From Nocardia otitidiscaviarum NBRC 14405 (GTDB lineage: Bacteria > Actinomycetota > Actinomycetes > Mycobacteriales > Mycobacteriaceae): DNA of 64,000 nt. Of the stretch, positions 51,753 to 60,964 are shown one piece after another. Position numbers and translations under genes: made by a program. The stretch's first letter is position 1; every line of letters begins with the position of its first letter. A model generated the notes under the pieces. It did no database searches. It saw only the letters and a list, made by a program, of their open reading frames with translations, and was not told the DNA's origin. The stretch lies in the NCBI RefSeq assembly GCF_000308635.1, contig NZ_BAGD01000119.1, positions 1 through 64,000 on the forward strand, written 5' to 3'.

Positions 51753-51868
51753 GAGCGGGACACTCCTTCCAAGCTGCGGTCCGAAACGACCTCTTTGCAG
51801 CTTATGCCCGGTGACAGGTGACGCCGCCACAAACTGTGACGGCGTACTCGTGGAAAGGGTGACGCCGG

Positions 51869-51899
51869 GCGCTCACGCACCGGGTCGATGCGTGAGCGC
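51869..51899 (-). terminator. Hairpin terminator after fadB2-like gene
   Basis: A perfect 11-bp stem GCGCTCACGCA/TGCGTGAGCGC (51869-51879 with 51889-51899) has a 9-nt loop, 21 bases past the fadB2-like stop. No T-run is present. It separates that gene from the MetE-like gene. Confidence 0.5.
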
Positions 51900-51920
51900 G
51901 AGCGCCGATCACGTTCTAGC

Positions 51921-52793
51921 TCAGCGGTTGTTGTACTGGTAGAAACCCGCCCCGGCCTTCTTGCCGAGCAGCCCGGCCTCGACCATGCGCATGAGCAGCG
52001 GGGGCGCGCTGTAGAGCGGCTCCTTGAACTCGGCGTACATGGAGTCGGCGATCGACTTCACGGTGTCGAGCCCGACCAGGTCGGTCAGTGCCAGCGGCCC
52101 CATCGGGTGGGCGCAGCCGAGCACCATGGCCTTGTCGACGTCTTCCTTGGTGGCGAAACCGGATTCGACCATGCGGATGGCCGAGAGCAGGTACGGCACC
52201 AGCAGCGCGTTCACCACGAAGCCGGAGCGGTCGGCGGAGCGCACGACCTGCTTGCCGAGCACGTCGGAGGCGAACGCCTCGGCGCGCTGGGAGACCGATT
52301 CGCTGGTCTTGAGGGTGGTGACGAGTTCGACGAGCGGCAGCACCGGCACCGGGTTGAAGAAGTGCATGCCCACGACCCGCTCGGGGTTGTTGGTGGCCAC
52401 GGCGATCTTCATGATCGGGATGGAGGAGGTGTTGGAGGCCAGCACCGCGTTGGGGTCGGTCACGACCTTGTCCAGTTCGGCGAAGATGGCGGTCTTCACG
52501 TCCTCGTTCTCCAGCACGGCCTCGACCACCAGCTGGCGATCGGCGAAGTCGCCGAGGTCGGAGGTGAAGCGCAGGCGCCAGGCGGCCTGCTCGCGCTCCC
52601 GCTCGGTGATCTTGCCGCTGGAGACGCCGCGATCCAGGGACCGCAGGATGCGGGCGCGACCCGCGGCGGCCAGCTCTCGGGTCTGTTCGAACACGAGCAC
52701 ATCGACGTGTGCCCGGGCACAGACCTCCGCGATGCCCGCGCCCATCTGTCCGGCGCCGATGACTCCGACGCGCTGAATCTTCTCGCTGCTCAC
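51921..52793 (-). CDS. fadB2: 3-hydroxybutyryl-CoA dehydrogenase
   Basis: A 290-residue enzyme that interconverts 3-hydroxybutyryl-CoA and acetoacetyl-CoA with NAD(P). The Rossmann loop is VGVIGAGQMGAGIAEV; further motifs are VVEAVLENEDVK, ASNTSSIPI, the catalytic His in GMHFFNPVPVLPLVE, and GFVVNALLVPYL with HPMGPLALTDLVGLD. The start is a GTG at 52793 after GGAG. It lies downstream of icl on the same strand, the icl-fadB2 pair of mycobacteria (Rv0467-Rv0468, from memory), linking beta-oxidation and glyoxylate metabolism. Confidence 0.95.
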   Translation of the reverse strand: MSSEKIQRVGVIGAGQMGAGIAEVCARAHVDVLVFEQTRELAAAGRARILRSLDRGVSSGKITEREREQAAWRLRFTSDLGDFADRQLVVEAVLENEDVKTAIFAELDKVVTDPNAVLASNTSSIPIMKIAVATNNPERVVGMHFFNPVPVLPLVELVTTLKTSESVSQRAEAFASDVLGKQVVRSADRSGFVVNALLVPYLLSAIRMVESGFATKEDVDKAMVLGCAHPMGPLALTDLVGLDTVKSIADSMYAEFKEPLYSAPPLLMRMVEAGLLGKKAGAGFYQYNNR

Positions 52794-52955
52794 GTCCCGC
52801 TCCGTTCCGCCTCCCCGCAATAGCTGCGGGCGGCTGATTGCCGCTGTGTGAAGGCGTCGGACTGATATGACCCTGCGCCTTCTTAAGGTCTTTCGATATC
52901 CAGTTATAGGAAACGCCCTCCCCGCCGGGGCTGTCGACGGGAAGGGCGGAGAACT

Positions 52956-52987
52956 CCGTCGGGGGGATCAGGCGATCCCCCCGACGG
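52956..52987 (-). terminator. Hairpin terminator after icl
   Basis: A perfect 14-bp stem (52956-52969 with 52974-52987) with an AGGC loop lies 73 bases past the icl stop. It probably reduces read-through from icl to fadB2. Confidence 0.65.
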
Positions 52988-53060
52988 GTTCGGTGTCCCC
53001 GGGAGCGGTCGAAGGTGTGATGCGACGGCCGTCCCGAGGCGTGTCCTCAGACGGGAGTTC

Positions 53061-54350
53061 TCAGTGGAACTGGCCCTCTTCGGTGGAGCCCTTCAGCGCC
53101 GCGGTGGAGGTGTTGGGGTCCACGGTGGTGGCGATGGTGTCGAAGTAGCCGGCACCGACCTCACGCTGGTGCTTGATGGCGGTGAAGCCACGCTCGGCGG
53201 CGGCCTTGAACTCGCGCTCCTGCAGGTCGACGAAGGAGGTCATGCCTTCGCGGGCGTAACCGTAGGCCAGGTCGAACATGCCGTAGTTGAGCGAGTGGAA
53301 GCCGGCCAGGGTGATGAACTGGAACTTGAAGCCCATGGCGCCCAGCTCACGCTGGAACTTCGCGATGGTCGCGTCGTCCAGGTGCGCCTTCCAGTTGAAG
53401 GACGGCGAGCAGTTGTAGGCCAGCAGCTGGTCCGGGAACTCGCTGCGGACGGCCTCGGCGAACTTGCGGGCGACCTCGAGGTCCGGGATGCCGGTCTCCA
53501 TCCAGATCAGGTCCGCGTAGGGGGCGTAGGCCTTGGCACGCGCGATGCAGGGCTCGATGCCGTTCTTCACGCCGAAGAAGCCCTCGGCGGTGCGGGTGCC
53601 GTCCAGGAACTCGCGGTCGCGCTCGTCCACATCGGAGGTGATGAGGGTGGCGGCCTCGGCATCGGTGCGGGCGATGATCACCGACGGCACGTCGGCGACG
53701 TCGGCGGCCAGACGCGCGGAGGTCAGGGTGCGGATGTGCTGCTGGGTGGGGATAAGCACCTTGCCGCCCAGGTGGCCGCACTTCTTCTCGGAGGCCAGCT
53801 GGTCCTCCCAGTGCACGCCGGCGGCGCCGGCGGCGATCATGGCCTTCTGCAGCTCGTAGGCGTTCAGCGCGCCACCGAAGCCGGCCTCGGCGTCGGCGAC
53901 GATCGGGGCCAGCCAGTTGGCGACGGAGGTGTCACCCTCGACCTTGGCGATCTCGTCGGCGCGCAGCAGCGCGTTGTTGATGCGGCGGACGACGGACGGC
54001 ACCGAGTTGGCCGGGTACAGCGACTGGTCCGGGTAGGTGTGGCCGGAGAGGTTCGCGTCACCGGCGACCTGCCAACCGGACAGGTAGATGGCCTTCAGGC
54101 CGGCACGGACCTGCTGCACCGCCTGGTTACCGGTGAGGGCGCCCAGGGAGTTGATGTAGTCCTCGTTGTTGACGAGATCCCAGAGGATCTCGGCGCCGCG
54201 ACGGGCGAGGGTGTGCTCCTCGACAACGGTGCCCTGCAGCTTCACAACCTGCTCGGCGGTGTAGTTGCGGGTGATGCCCTTCCAGCGGGGGTTGGTGTCC
54301 CAGTCCTTCTGGATCTCTTCGGCGGTCTTCGGAGTGCCGACAGTCGACAT
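53061..54350 (-). CDS. icl: Isocitrate lyase
   Basis: A 429-residue enzyme that splits isocitrate into glyoxylate and succinate, the entry to the glyoxylate shunt needed for growth on fatty acids; many actinobacterial forms also act as methylisocitrate lyase. The signature KKCGHLGGK holds the catalytic Cys, with HWEDQLASE, WMETGIPDLEVARKFAEAV and AYNCSPSFNWKAHLDD. Length matches the short bacterial ICL1 type. The ATG at 54350 has GGAG six to seven bases upstream. It is probably regulated from the long upstream region that follows. Confidence 0.97.
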   Translation of the reverse strand: MSTVGTPKTAEEIQKDWDTNPRWKGITRNYTAEQVVKLQGTVVEEHTLARRGAEILWDLVNNEDYINSLGALTGNQAVQQVRAGLKAIYLSGWQVAGDANLSGHTYPDQSLYPANSVPSVVRRINNALLRADEIAKVEGDTSVANWLAPIVADAEAGFGGALNAYELQKAMIAAGAAGVHWEDQLASEKKCGHLGGKVLIPTQQHIRTLTSARLAADVADVPSVIIARTDAEAATLITSDVDERDREFLDGTRTAEGFFGVKNGIEPCIARAKAYAPYADLIWMETGIPDLEVARKFAEAVRSEFPDQLLAYNCSPSFNWKAHLDDATIAKFQRELGAMGFKFQFITLAGFHSLNYGMFDLAYGYAREGMTSFVDLQEREFKAAAERGFTAIKHQREVGAGYFDTIATTVDPNTSTAALKGSTEEGQFH

Positions 54351-54769
54351 CTGTGACTCCACTTCCTGATTCGGTCTCGGGTGCCCCCTGAAGAGTTCGA
54401 ACTCTCGCGGTGTCCGAACTCTGCTGGAGCGGCAATTTGCAGGCTTGCAAGTCCTGCGGTGGTTACTTCCACACGATGGCACAGGAAAAAATTGCCGTCT
54501 ACCTGTTGCTAATGCGAATCTCAGCTAGCTTCCGATCATAGTTTGCTAACTCTGCGAAATTTGCGTGCGAATTGCCGCACCCCATCCTACTTGCCGGTAG
54601 CCCTGACGTGCGGTTTTGCATAACGCCCGTACTGTTTCGGTGATTCGGGCCACCGACACCCGACACGCCCGACCGCGGGTTCATGTGAGCACGTTCACAC
54701 CGAAAACCGCGGCGGACGGGTGTGGGGGCAGCCACTTTCCCGGCCTGTCCCGCTGACACGCGCCCAGTC
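54351..54769 (-). promoter_or_regulatory. 419-base icl promoter/leader region
   Basis: No gene is seen. The region is AT-richer than its surroundings. It contains the palindrome CTTGCAAG at 54444-54451 within ATTTGCAGGCTTGCAAG, and further TTTGC-containing sites near 54541-54565 (GTTTGC, AATTTGCG). RamB, the actinobacterial icl repressor, prefers TTTGC-type sites (from memory), so these are candidate operators. The rest up to 54769 is an unremarkable spacer to the next gene. Confidence 0.4.
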
Positions 54770-55006
54770 TCAACCCGGCGGCACGACGCCGGTCGTCGCC
54801 GGACAGAACGGATAGCAGTCGGCCGTCACCGGCGGGCTGCCCGAGGTGTCGGGAAGCGGTCCGGTACCGGCGGCACCGCAGTTCCCGACGACCACCAGCA
54901 GTACCAGGACCGCGAAGCCCACCACCGCGACGAACAATCCGGTGAACCAGGCCGCGTTGGTGCGCGGCAGCGGGAACAGCATCGGCCCGAATCCCAGCAG
55001 CATCAC
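54770..55006 (-). CDS. Small single-helix membrane protein
   Basis: A 78-residue protein. After MMLLGFGPMLFPLPRTNAAW there is one membrane helix (FTGLFVAVVGFAVLVLLVVVG). A Pro/Thr-rich tail of about 38 residues with three Cys (GNCGAA, DCYPFCPATT) is probably outside the membrane. The GTG start at 55006 overlaps the stop of the upstream gene (GTGA) and has GAGGAGG seven bases before it, so the pair is coupled. I recognise no family. Confidence 0.6.
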   Translation of the reverse strand: MMLLGFGPMLFPLPRTNAAWFTGLFVAVVGFAVLVLLVVVGNCGAAGTGPLPDTSGSPPVTADCYPFCPATTGVVPPG

Positions 55007-55407
55007 CGGCTGACCTCCTCGCGCGCGCGGCCGTGGCGGCAGATCCGATCGGGCGCCGTCGCGGCGCGCCCACCGGAGCAGGCCGCACCGGGCCGCAGGG
55101 GCTTCGGTTCGCCGTCGCCGACGCGCAAAGCCAGCAGGCACATGACATCGGTGACGGTGAGGCCCAGCATTCCGGCGTGCAGCGCCGCTATCTCGCCGTC
55201 GAATTCGCCGCCGGGGCGCAGCAGACCCATGAGGATCATCTCGGCCAGCACCACACCGGCGATGGCCTGTTCCCGGGTCAGCCGCCGCGAGGTCGGCAGG
55301 TACGACAGCACCCACCGGCCGCGCTGCGGTTCCGGCACGTCGACCCGGAACGCGACCTCGTGTGCCACATCGCTGGTGATCAGCCAATCCGAAGCGGTAA
55401 TCGCCAT
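55003..55407 (-). CDS. GPP34-like small protein of unknown function
   Basis: A 134-residue protein starting MAITASDWLITSDVAHEVAF. The middle, SYLPTSRRLTREQAIAGVVLAEMILMGLLRPGG, faintly resembles the N-terminal helices of GPP34 (Golgi phosphoprotein 3)-type proteins, but the length is short and this is only a suggestion. Two Cys lie in the C-terminal half (VMCLLAL and ACSGG), plus an Arg-rich end. The ATG at 55407 has AAGGGATGG before it. It is coupled to the small membrane protein gene. Confidence 0.5.
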   Translation of the reverse strand: MAITASDWLITSDVAHEVAFRVDVPEPQRGRWVLSYLPTSRRLTREQAIAGVVLAEMILMGLLRPGGEFDGEIAALHAGMLGLTVTDVMCLLALRVGDGEPKPLRPGAACSGGRAATAPDRICRHGRAREEVSR

Positions 55408-55624
55408 CGACCCATCCCTTCTCGCTCGACCCGTCCCGCTCGGGGTCCGGATCCGGTGATGGCTCAATGGTCGCTAGCTGGAACCGCATGGTGAATCTCA
55501 GCGATCGGCCGGATTTCTTGGCGGTGGACAGGCCCTTGACCAGGTGAAATTTCAGCGGTACCAAGGAAATATTCACAATGGTCGACCGCACTTCTCGTGC
55601 GGCGGCCGCTCGGGGAGGCACACC

Positions 55625-58258
55625 GTGTCACGAAACGGTGATTCCGACGACTACGGGGCGGAAACACGAAAGCGCCTGCGCGGCATTCTACTCGGTACCG
55701 GCCTGGCCGAACACCAGGTGGTGGAACCGCTCGCGGCGGAATTGCAGCGCAACGGCTGCCGCCCGCGCAAGGCGTGGCGGCTGGCCAACGGATACACCCT
55801 GGAAACCGCCGCGCGCGAATACAACCGGAGCACTGGAGACGACCGGGCGGCGATGACCGCCGCCCGCATCTCGGAATTCGAGTCCTGGCCCAGGAGCCGC
55901 GGGAACGGGCGCGAACGGCCGCGGCCCACGGTGGCGACCCTGAAGGTGCTGGCCACCGTCTACCGGACCAGCTGGGAGCAGCTGGTGGATGTGGCGGATC
56001 TGGCGAAGATGCCGGGGCGTGACATCACCGTCTACCGGGATGCGGTGGCCCGGCGCTGCACCGCGCCGCCAGTCCTGGACGACCACGGATTGCCCACGGA
56101 CATAGTGCCTTTCATCGGCCGTCACGATCAGCGCGCGGAACTGCACCGGCGGGTGCGCGAGCATGCGGGCGGGCGCGGACCGGGGGTGCACGTGGTGAGC
56201 GGCCTGGCGGGAGTGGGCAAGACGGCCCTGGCCCGCTACCTGATCGAGGAGTATCGGGATCGCTACCCGGACGGCTGGGTCTGGGAGGATCTGCGCGGAC
56301 ACTCCGACGGCCGCACCCCGCGCACACCGGCGGGCGTACTCGAACAGCTGCTGCTGCGGCTCGGAGTCCCGCCCGAAACCATCGAGAACGATGCGGCCCG
56401 CCGCGCCGAACGCTGGCGGGCCGAGATGCGCGGGCGCCGCATGCTCATAGTCTTCGACAATGCGTTGGACAGCAAGCAGGTTCGCGATCTGCTGCCGCAC
56501 GCCCCCGGCAGCTTCGTACTGATCACCAGCCGCCACAAGCTGACCGGACTGTCGGGTGCGGCCCCGCTGCAACTGGATGCCATGGGCACCGCCGAGGCCG
56601 AGGAACTGCTGGTGCGGCTCAGCCATCTGCCGCCCGGCTACGACGTGGGGGCGGTGCGCCGCATTCTGGAGACGGCCGGGCGGCTGCCCCTGGCGATCCG
56701 CCTGGTCGCCGGGCAGATCGCCCATCACGGGCCGGAGATGCTCGCCGCCGCCGACCGGGACTTCCAGCAGCTGACCGACCGGGTACAGCACGCGCCGATC
56801 GGGACGCCGTCGGAGGAATCACCGGCCGCGCCCATCCTGGACTTCTTCGCCGCCGAGGGCGAATCCCTCGCCGCCGCATTCGAATTGTCCTACCAGCGAC
56901 TGTGGGAGCCGGAACTGCGCCGCGCGGTCCGGCTGCTCGGGCTGTTCCCCGGTTCGGAGATCACCGCGGAGACGCTGGCGCCCATGGCGGATGTGCCGCC
57001 GCTGGCCGCGAATGCGTTGATACGCCGCATCTTCGAGGTCGGGCTGTTGGATCCGGCGGTGAACGGCCCCTCCGGGCAGCGGTACCGGATCCACGATGTC
57101 ACCCGGCTGTTCGCGCGCAAGCAGGCCGACCAGGAGGATCTGCCGAGTGAGCGCGCCGCCGCCATCGGGCGACTGGTGCGGTACTGCCTGACCATTGCCC
57201 GGCGGGTGGGCGCGCCCCGCCCCTTCGACCTGGCGGGCAGCTTCCCGAATGTGCCGGGCCCCGGCCCCTCCGATGCGGTCGACCGGGCCCGGGAGTGGCT
57301 GACCGCGGAGAAGGAGGTGCTGCTCGGCTGCATCCGGGTGGCCGGTCCGACGGCGGAGGCCGGGGAGCTGGCCCGCCTGCTGGCCTCGCATCTGTCCGGG
57401 CTCGGGCACTGGTCGGACGCGCGGTGGCTGTTCGTGCGGGCGCTGGATGTGGCCCGCGGCGACGGGGACGCCACGGCGGAATGCGATGTGCTCTACGGGC
57501 TGGGCACGGTGCACCGGCTGGCCTGTGACTACGAGACGGCCTCCAAGTGTTTCCAGGAGGCGCACGCCATCGCCGCCCGCATCGACGACCCGCTGCGGAT
57601 GGCATCGGGGCTGTGGGGCTATGCCGAGGTCACCAGGCATATCGGGGATTACGACCGGGCGCGGCACGCCTACGCGGACGCGCTCGGCATCGCGCGGCAG
57701 TTGCAGAACCTCGAATTCGAGGGCGATTCGCTGCGTGGGCTCGGACATATCGAACGCATGGGCGGCGATCCGGCGGCGGCGCGGCACTACTACGAGGCGG
57801 CCCTGGACATCGCCGCGCAGATCGACGACGACTACAGCCGGGGCTGGACGCTGTGGGGACTGGGCAATGTGATTCGCATGGAGGGCGATTTCACCACCGC
57901 CCGTGCGCATTTCGAGCAGTCGCACGAGATCGGCGGCGAACTGGACGATGCCCTGCTGGTGGCGGACGCCCTGCGCGGGCTGGGGCACACCGAGCGCGAT
58001 CTCGGGGATCTCGATGCGGCACAGGGCTTCTACTCGGATTCCCTGGATGTGGCGCGGCGCAGCGGCGATCCGCACGGTGAGGCCGACGCCTGGCGGGCCC
58101 TGGGCGGGATCGCGGCCGGCTCCGGTCGGCGGCATCGTCCCCGCGCCTGCGAATTCCTGCGCAGATCCCTGGCGCTGTACGAGAGCATGGGGGTGAAGGC
58201 GCTGGCCGAGCAGGTGCGGGCGGATATGCGCCGACTCGACTGCGACAGCCACGCCTAG
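55625..58258 (+). CDS. HTH-NB-ARC-TPR STAND-type protein
   Basis: An 877-residue signal-transduction ATPase. Residues about 45-125 form an XRE-like helix-turn-helix region (KAWRLANGYTLETAAREYN, then ISEFESWP and TLKVLATVYRTSWEQLVD). The NB-ARC begins with FIGRHDQRAEL, Walker A GLAGVGKT at 193-200, the Walker B MLIVFDNA, VLITSRHKL, and GRLPLAIRLVAG. A winged-helix segment is followed by six or more TPRs from about residue 600 (e.g. ASKCFQEAHAIAARIDD, ARHYYEAALDIAAQIDD). The GTG at 55625 follows GGGGAGG. Such proteins are regulators or, in some lineages, phage sensors; neither role is shown here. Confidence 0.88.
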   Translation: MSRNGDSDDYGAETRKRLRGILLGTGLAEHQVVEPLAAELQRNGCRPRKAWRLANGYTLETAAREYNRSTGDDRAAMTAARISEFESWPRSRGNGRERPRPTVATLKVLATVYRTSWEQLVDVADLAKMPGRDITVYRDAVARRCTAPPVLDDHGLPTDIVPFIGRHDQRAELHRRVREHAGGRGPGVHVVSGLAGVGKTALARYLIEEYRDRYPDGWVWEDLRGHSDGRTPRTPAGVLEQLLLRLGVPPETIENDAARRAERWRAEMRGRRMLIVFDNALDSKQVRDLLPHAPGSFVLITSRHKLTGLSGAAPLQLDAMGTAEAEELLVRLSHLPPGYDVGAVRRILETAGRLPLAIRLVAGQIAHHGPEMLAAADRDFQQLTDRVQHAPIGTPSEESPAAPILDFFAAEGESLAAAFELSYQRLWEPELRRAVRLLGLFPGSEITAETLAPMADVPPLAANALIRRIFEVGLLDPAVNGPSGQRYRIHDVTRLFARKQADQEDLPSERAAAIGRLVRYCLTIARRVGAPRPFDLAGSFPNVPGPGPSDAVDRAREWLTAEKEVLLGCIRVAGPTAEAGELARLLASHLSGLGHWSDARWLFVRALDVARGDGDATAECDVLYGLGTVHRLACDYETASKCFQEAHAIAARIDDPLRMASGLWGYAEVTRHIGDYDRARHAYADALGIARQLQNLEFEGDSLRGLGHIERMGGDPAAARHYYEAALDIAAQIDDDYSRGWTLWGLGNVIRMEGDFTTARAHFEQSHEIGGELDDALLVADALRGLGHTERDLGDLDAAQGFYSDSLDVARRSGDPHGEADAWRALGGIAAGSGRRHRPRACEFLRRSLALYESMGVKALAEQVRADMRRLDCDSHA

Positions 58259-58300
58259 CCGCGTCGCCGATGCGCCACCGAGCGGTCGCCGCCCGCCGCC

Positions 58301-59143
58301 TCAGCTGCCCCGGTAGGTCGAATAGGCGAAGGGCGAGAGCAGGATCGGCACGTGGTAGTGGCGTTCCTCCGCAATGGTGAAGGTGATGGTCACCTCCGGG
58401 TAGAAGCTGTCCACCGCCTGGGCGGCGAAGTATTCGCCGGTCTCGAACCGCAGCCGGTAGGTGCCTGTGCCGAGCGTGCCGCCGAGTCCTTTGATCCGGC
58501 CGTCGGCGTCGGTGGTGTCGGCGGCCGATTCGGCGCCGGCGGCGTCGAACAGGGTCACCCGCACTCCGGTGGCGGGGCGGCCGCGCACCGCGTCCAGCAC
58601 ATGGGTGCTCAGCGTCGCCGCGGCGGCCGGGGCGGCGTGCTGTCGGCCGGTGTCCACCAGGTGGCGCAGACGGAGGCGGTTGATCTCGGCGAGTTGTTCG
58701 CGCACGATGCGACGTTCGGTCGGTGGGTCGTTGGCCAGGCGCTCGGTGAGGATGTTCAGCAGTTCCGCGGGGGTGCGGCCGCTGGCGCGCACCAGGTAGA
58801 CGTGCCCGAACCTGTCCTCGTAGGCGCGGTTGCCCGCGACGATGGCGGCGCGGACGCGGTCGTCGGCCCCGGCCATGCCCGCCTGTTCGCGGGCCGAGGC
58901 GGCGTTGTCAGGGCGGTCACCGATGCGGGGGTGTCCGGCGAGGGCCCGGTCGATCTCGTCCTCCGGCAGTTCCGCCAGCGCGGCATCGGCGGCGCGCAGC
59001 AGCTCGTCGAGGGTGGCGAACGGCCTGCGCTCCGCCACCCGCGCGGCCCATCGGGGCGACGCGCACACCGTCAGCAACAGTTCCGTGGCCGCTGTCTCGT
59101 CGAGTGCGGCGAATTCCTCGAGGCCGATCGCGTTCTCCGTCAT
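58301..59143 (-). CDS. OHCU decarboxylase - hydroxyisourate hydrolase fusion
   Basis: A 280-residue fusion of the two steps after uricase. Residues 1 to about 165 are UraD (OHCU decarboxylase): LLTVCASPRWAARVAERRPF, the active-site GHPRIGD, and FGHVYLVRASGRTP. Residues about 172-280 are UraH (5-hydroxyisourate hydrolase, transthyretin-like): LSTHVLDAVRGRPATGV, a central GTYRLRFETGEYF, and the C-terminal YRGS. The ATG at 59143 has GGAGGG upstream; longer frames lack any fold. Together they turn hydroxyisourate into S-allantoin. No uricase gene is in the window. Confidence 0.93.
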   Translation of the reverse strand: MTENAIGLEEFAALDETAATELLLTVCASPRWAARVAERRPFATLDELLRAADAALAELPEDEIDRALAGHPRIGDRPDNAASAREQAGMAGADDRVRAAIVAGNRAYEDRFGHVYLVRASGRTPAELLNILTERLANDPPTERRIVREQLAEINRLRLRHLVDTGRQHAAPAAAATLSTHVLDAVRGRPATGVRVTLFDAAGAESAADTTDADGRIKGLGGTLGTGTYRLRFETGEYFAAQAVDSFYPEVTITFTIAEERHYHVPILLSPFAYSTYRGS

Positions 59144-59222
59144 CGCCCTCCAGCATCGGCCACGCGCCGCCCGGTCGCCAGTCGGGCGGCGGCCGCGCCC
59201 GTCGCGCGTTACCGTCGGCGGC

Positions 59223-59909
59223 ATGAATCGCGGACGGTGCGACGGCATCCTGCTGGCAGCCGGTGCCGGTACCCGCTACGGCATGCCGAAAGTCCTGGCC
59301 GAGAACGGCGCGTGGCTGCGCAGCGCGGTCCATGCCCTGCACACGGGCGGCTGCGAGCGGGTGTACGTGGTCCTCGGCGCGACCGGACCGCCGCACCGCG
59401 CCCTCGACGGCCCCGATGACACGTCCCTTCCTCGATGGCAGATCTCGCAAACGCACGGCATCCTCATCCCCGCCGCCGCCCAGCCGGTGTGGGCGAGCGA
59501 TTGGGCGACGGGTATGAGCGCCTCACTCCGCGCGGGTCTGGCCGCCGTCGTCGCACACCCCTCCGGAGCGCGGGCGCGAACCCGGCGAGTCGGCGACCTG
59601 CCCGAGTTCGTGGCGATCATGCCGGTGGATACGCCGGATGTCGGGCCGGAGGTGGTGGCTCGGGTGATCGCCGCCGCGCGGGGGGCCGCGAGCGGGTTGG
59701 CGCGGGCGGTGTTCGACGGGCGGCCGGGCCATCCCGTGGTGATCGGTCGGGGTCATTGGGCGGGCGTGACTGTGGCGTTGACCGGAAAATCGGGCGCGGC
59801 CTCTTATTTACGCGAACGAGCCGATATGGTGTGCGTCACGTGTGGCGATGTGGCGACGGGGTGGGACCACGACTATCCCCGGCACGCACACACGCCGAGT
59901 GGGAGCTGA
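59223..59909 (+). CDS. MocA/MobA-like nucleotidyltransferase
   Basis: A 228-residue NTP transferase. It opens with GILLAAGAGTRYGMPKVL, the nucleotide-binding motif of molybdopterin cytidylyl/guanylyltransferases; the metal-binding Asp is in VAIMPVDTPDVG and the C-terminal region has GRPGHPVVIGRGHW. It probably makes the dinucleotide form of molybdenum cofactor for a xanthine-oxidase-type enzyme, in keeping with the XdhC gene that overlaps its stop. The start is the ATG at 59223. Confidence 0.88.
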   Translation: MNRGRCDGILLAAGAGTRYGMPKVLAENGAWLRSAVHALHTGGCERVYVVLGATGPPHRALDGPDDTSLPRWQISQTHGILIPAAAQPVWASDWATGMSASLRAGLAAVVAHPSGARARTRRVGDLPEFVAIMPVDTPDVGPEVVARVIAAARGAASGLARAVFDGRPGHPVVIGRGHWAGVTVALTGKSGAASYLRERADMVCVTCGDVATGWDHDYPRHAHTPSGS

Positions 59910-60964
59910 TGATGCGGGATATCGTCGAGGATCTGTTGCGCGTGTGGCACAGCGGCCGCACCGCCGGATTGGCCACCCTGGTGCGCGCGGTGGGATCGAC
60001 GCCACTGCCGGTCGGTTCGGCCATGATGGTCGACGCGGAGGGCCGGGCGTTCGGATCGGTGTCGGCGGGCTGCGCCGAGGCCGAGGTGTACCAGGCCGCC
60101 GTGGAGGCGGCGGGGACCGGACGCCGGGCCATGCACCGTTTCGGCCCCGCCACCGGCATGGACTGCGGCGGCACCATGGATGTGTTCGCGGAGCCGTTCT
60201 CGCGCACCCACTTTCCCGAGTTTCCGACGGTGGCCGCCGATATCGCGGCGCAGCGCCAGGTCACCGTGTTCACGGTGGTGTGGCATTCGGACCCGGATGT
60301 GATCGGTCAGCATCTGGTGACCGACCGCAAGCACGGCACCGAACTGGTCTCCCTGCCCGACTCCGATGTGTTCGTCTCCTCCTTCACCCGGCCGCCGCGC
60401 CTGATCCTGGTGGGGGCCAACGCTTTCGCCGCCGCCCTGGCGACGCAGGCGCGCCTCGTGGGCTACCGCGTGACGCTCTGCGACGCCCGCCCCACCTTCG
60501 CCAGCCCCGAGGCGTACCCGCAGTGCGAGGTGGTGGTCGACTGGCCGCACCGCTATCTCAACGCCCAATCCGCGGCGGGCGAGATCGACGGCAGCACAGC
60601 GATAGTCGTGCTGTCCCACGATGCCAAGTTCGAGATCCCACTGCTCACAGTGGCACTGCGACTACCCGAACTCGGTTACCTGGCCGCCGTGGGTTCCCGC
60701 CAGGTCCACGCTCGCCGCCTGGAGGCGCTCCAGGCCGGCGGCTTCGACGCCGCCACGCTGTCCCGCCTGCACGCCCCCGCGGGCCTGGATCTGGGCGGCC
60801 GCACCGCACCCGAAGCCGCCCTCGCCATCACCGCCGAGCTCCTCGCCGCGCGCAACGGAACCTCCGCGGCCCCCCTGTCCGTCCGCACCGGCCCGATCCA
60901 TTCCGCCACCGCCGCCGAGGCGCGCGCCGGGGCACGCGGGAACGAAAGCCATTCCCTCACTTGA
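59909..60964 (+). CDS. XdhC family molybdenum-cofactor insertion factor
   Basis: A 351-residue XdhC/CoxI-type protein that binds and sulfurates molybdenum cofactor for xanthine dehydrogenase-like enzymes. The N-terminal domain has VGSTPLPVGSAMMV and GSVSAGCAEAEVYQAAV; the C-terminal Rossmann domain has RLILVGANAFAAALATQARLVGYRVTLCDARP. The start (ATG 59909) overlaps the MocA-like stop (TGATG), so the two are co-translated. No molybdenum hydroxylase subunit is adjacent, so its client lies elsewhere in the genome. Confidence 0.9.
   Translation: MMRDIVEDLLRVWHSGRTAGLATLVRAVGSTPLPVGSAMMVDAEGRAFGSVSAGCAEAEVYQAAVEAAGTGRRAMHRFGPATGMDCGGTMDVFAEPFSRTHFPEFPTVAADIAAQRQVTVFTVVWHSDPDVIGQHLVTDRKHGTELVSLPDSDVFVSSFTRPPRLILVGANAFAAALATQARLVGYRVTLCDARPTFASPEAYPQCEVVVDWPHRYLNAQSAAGEIDGSTAIVVLSHDAKFEIPLLTVALRLPELGYLAAVGSRQVHARRLEALQAGGFDAATLSRLHAPAGLDLGGRTAPEAALAITAELLAARNGTSAAPLSVRTGPIHSATAAEARAGARGNESHSLT

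Noticed and set aside
49302..51821. An 839-codon open frame on the plus strand opposite the MetE-like gene
   Set aside because: No recognisable domain; the minus-strand MetE frame is clearly the coding one.
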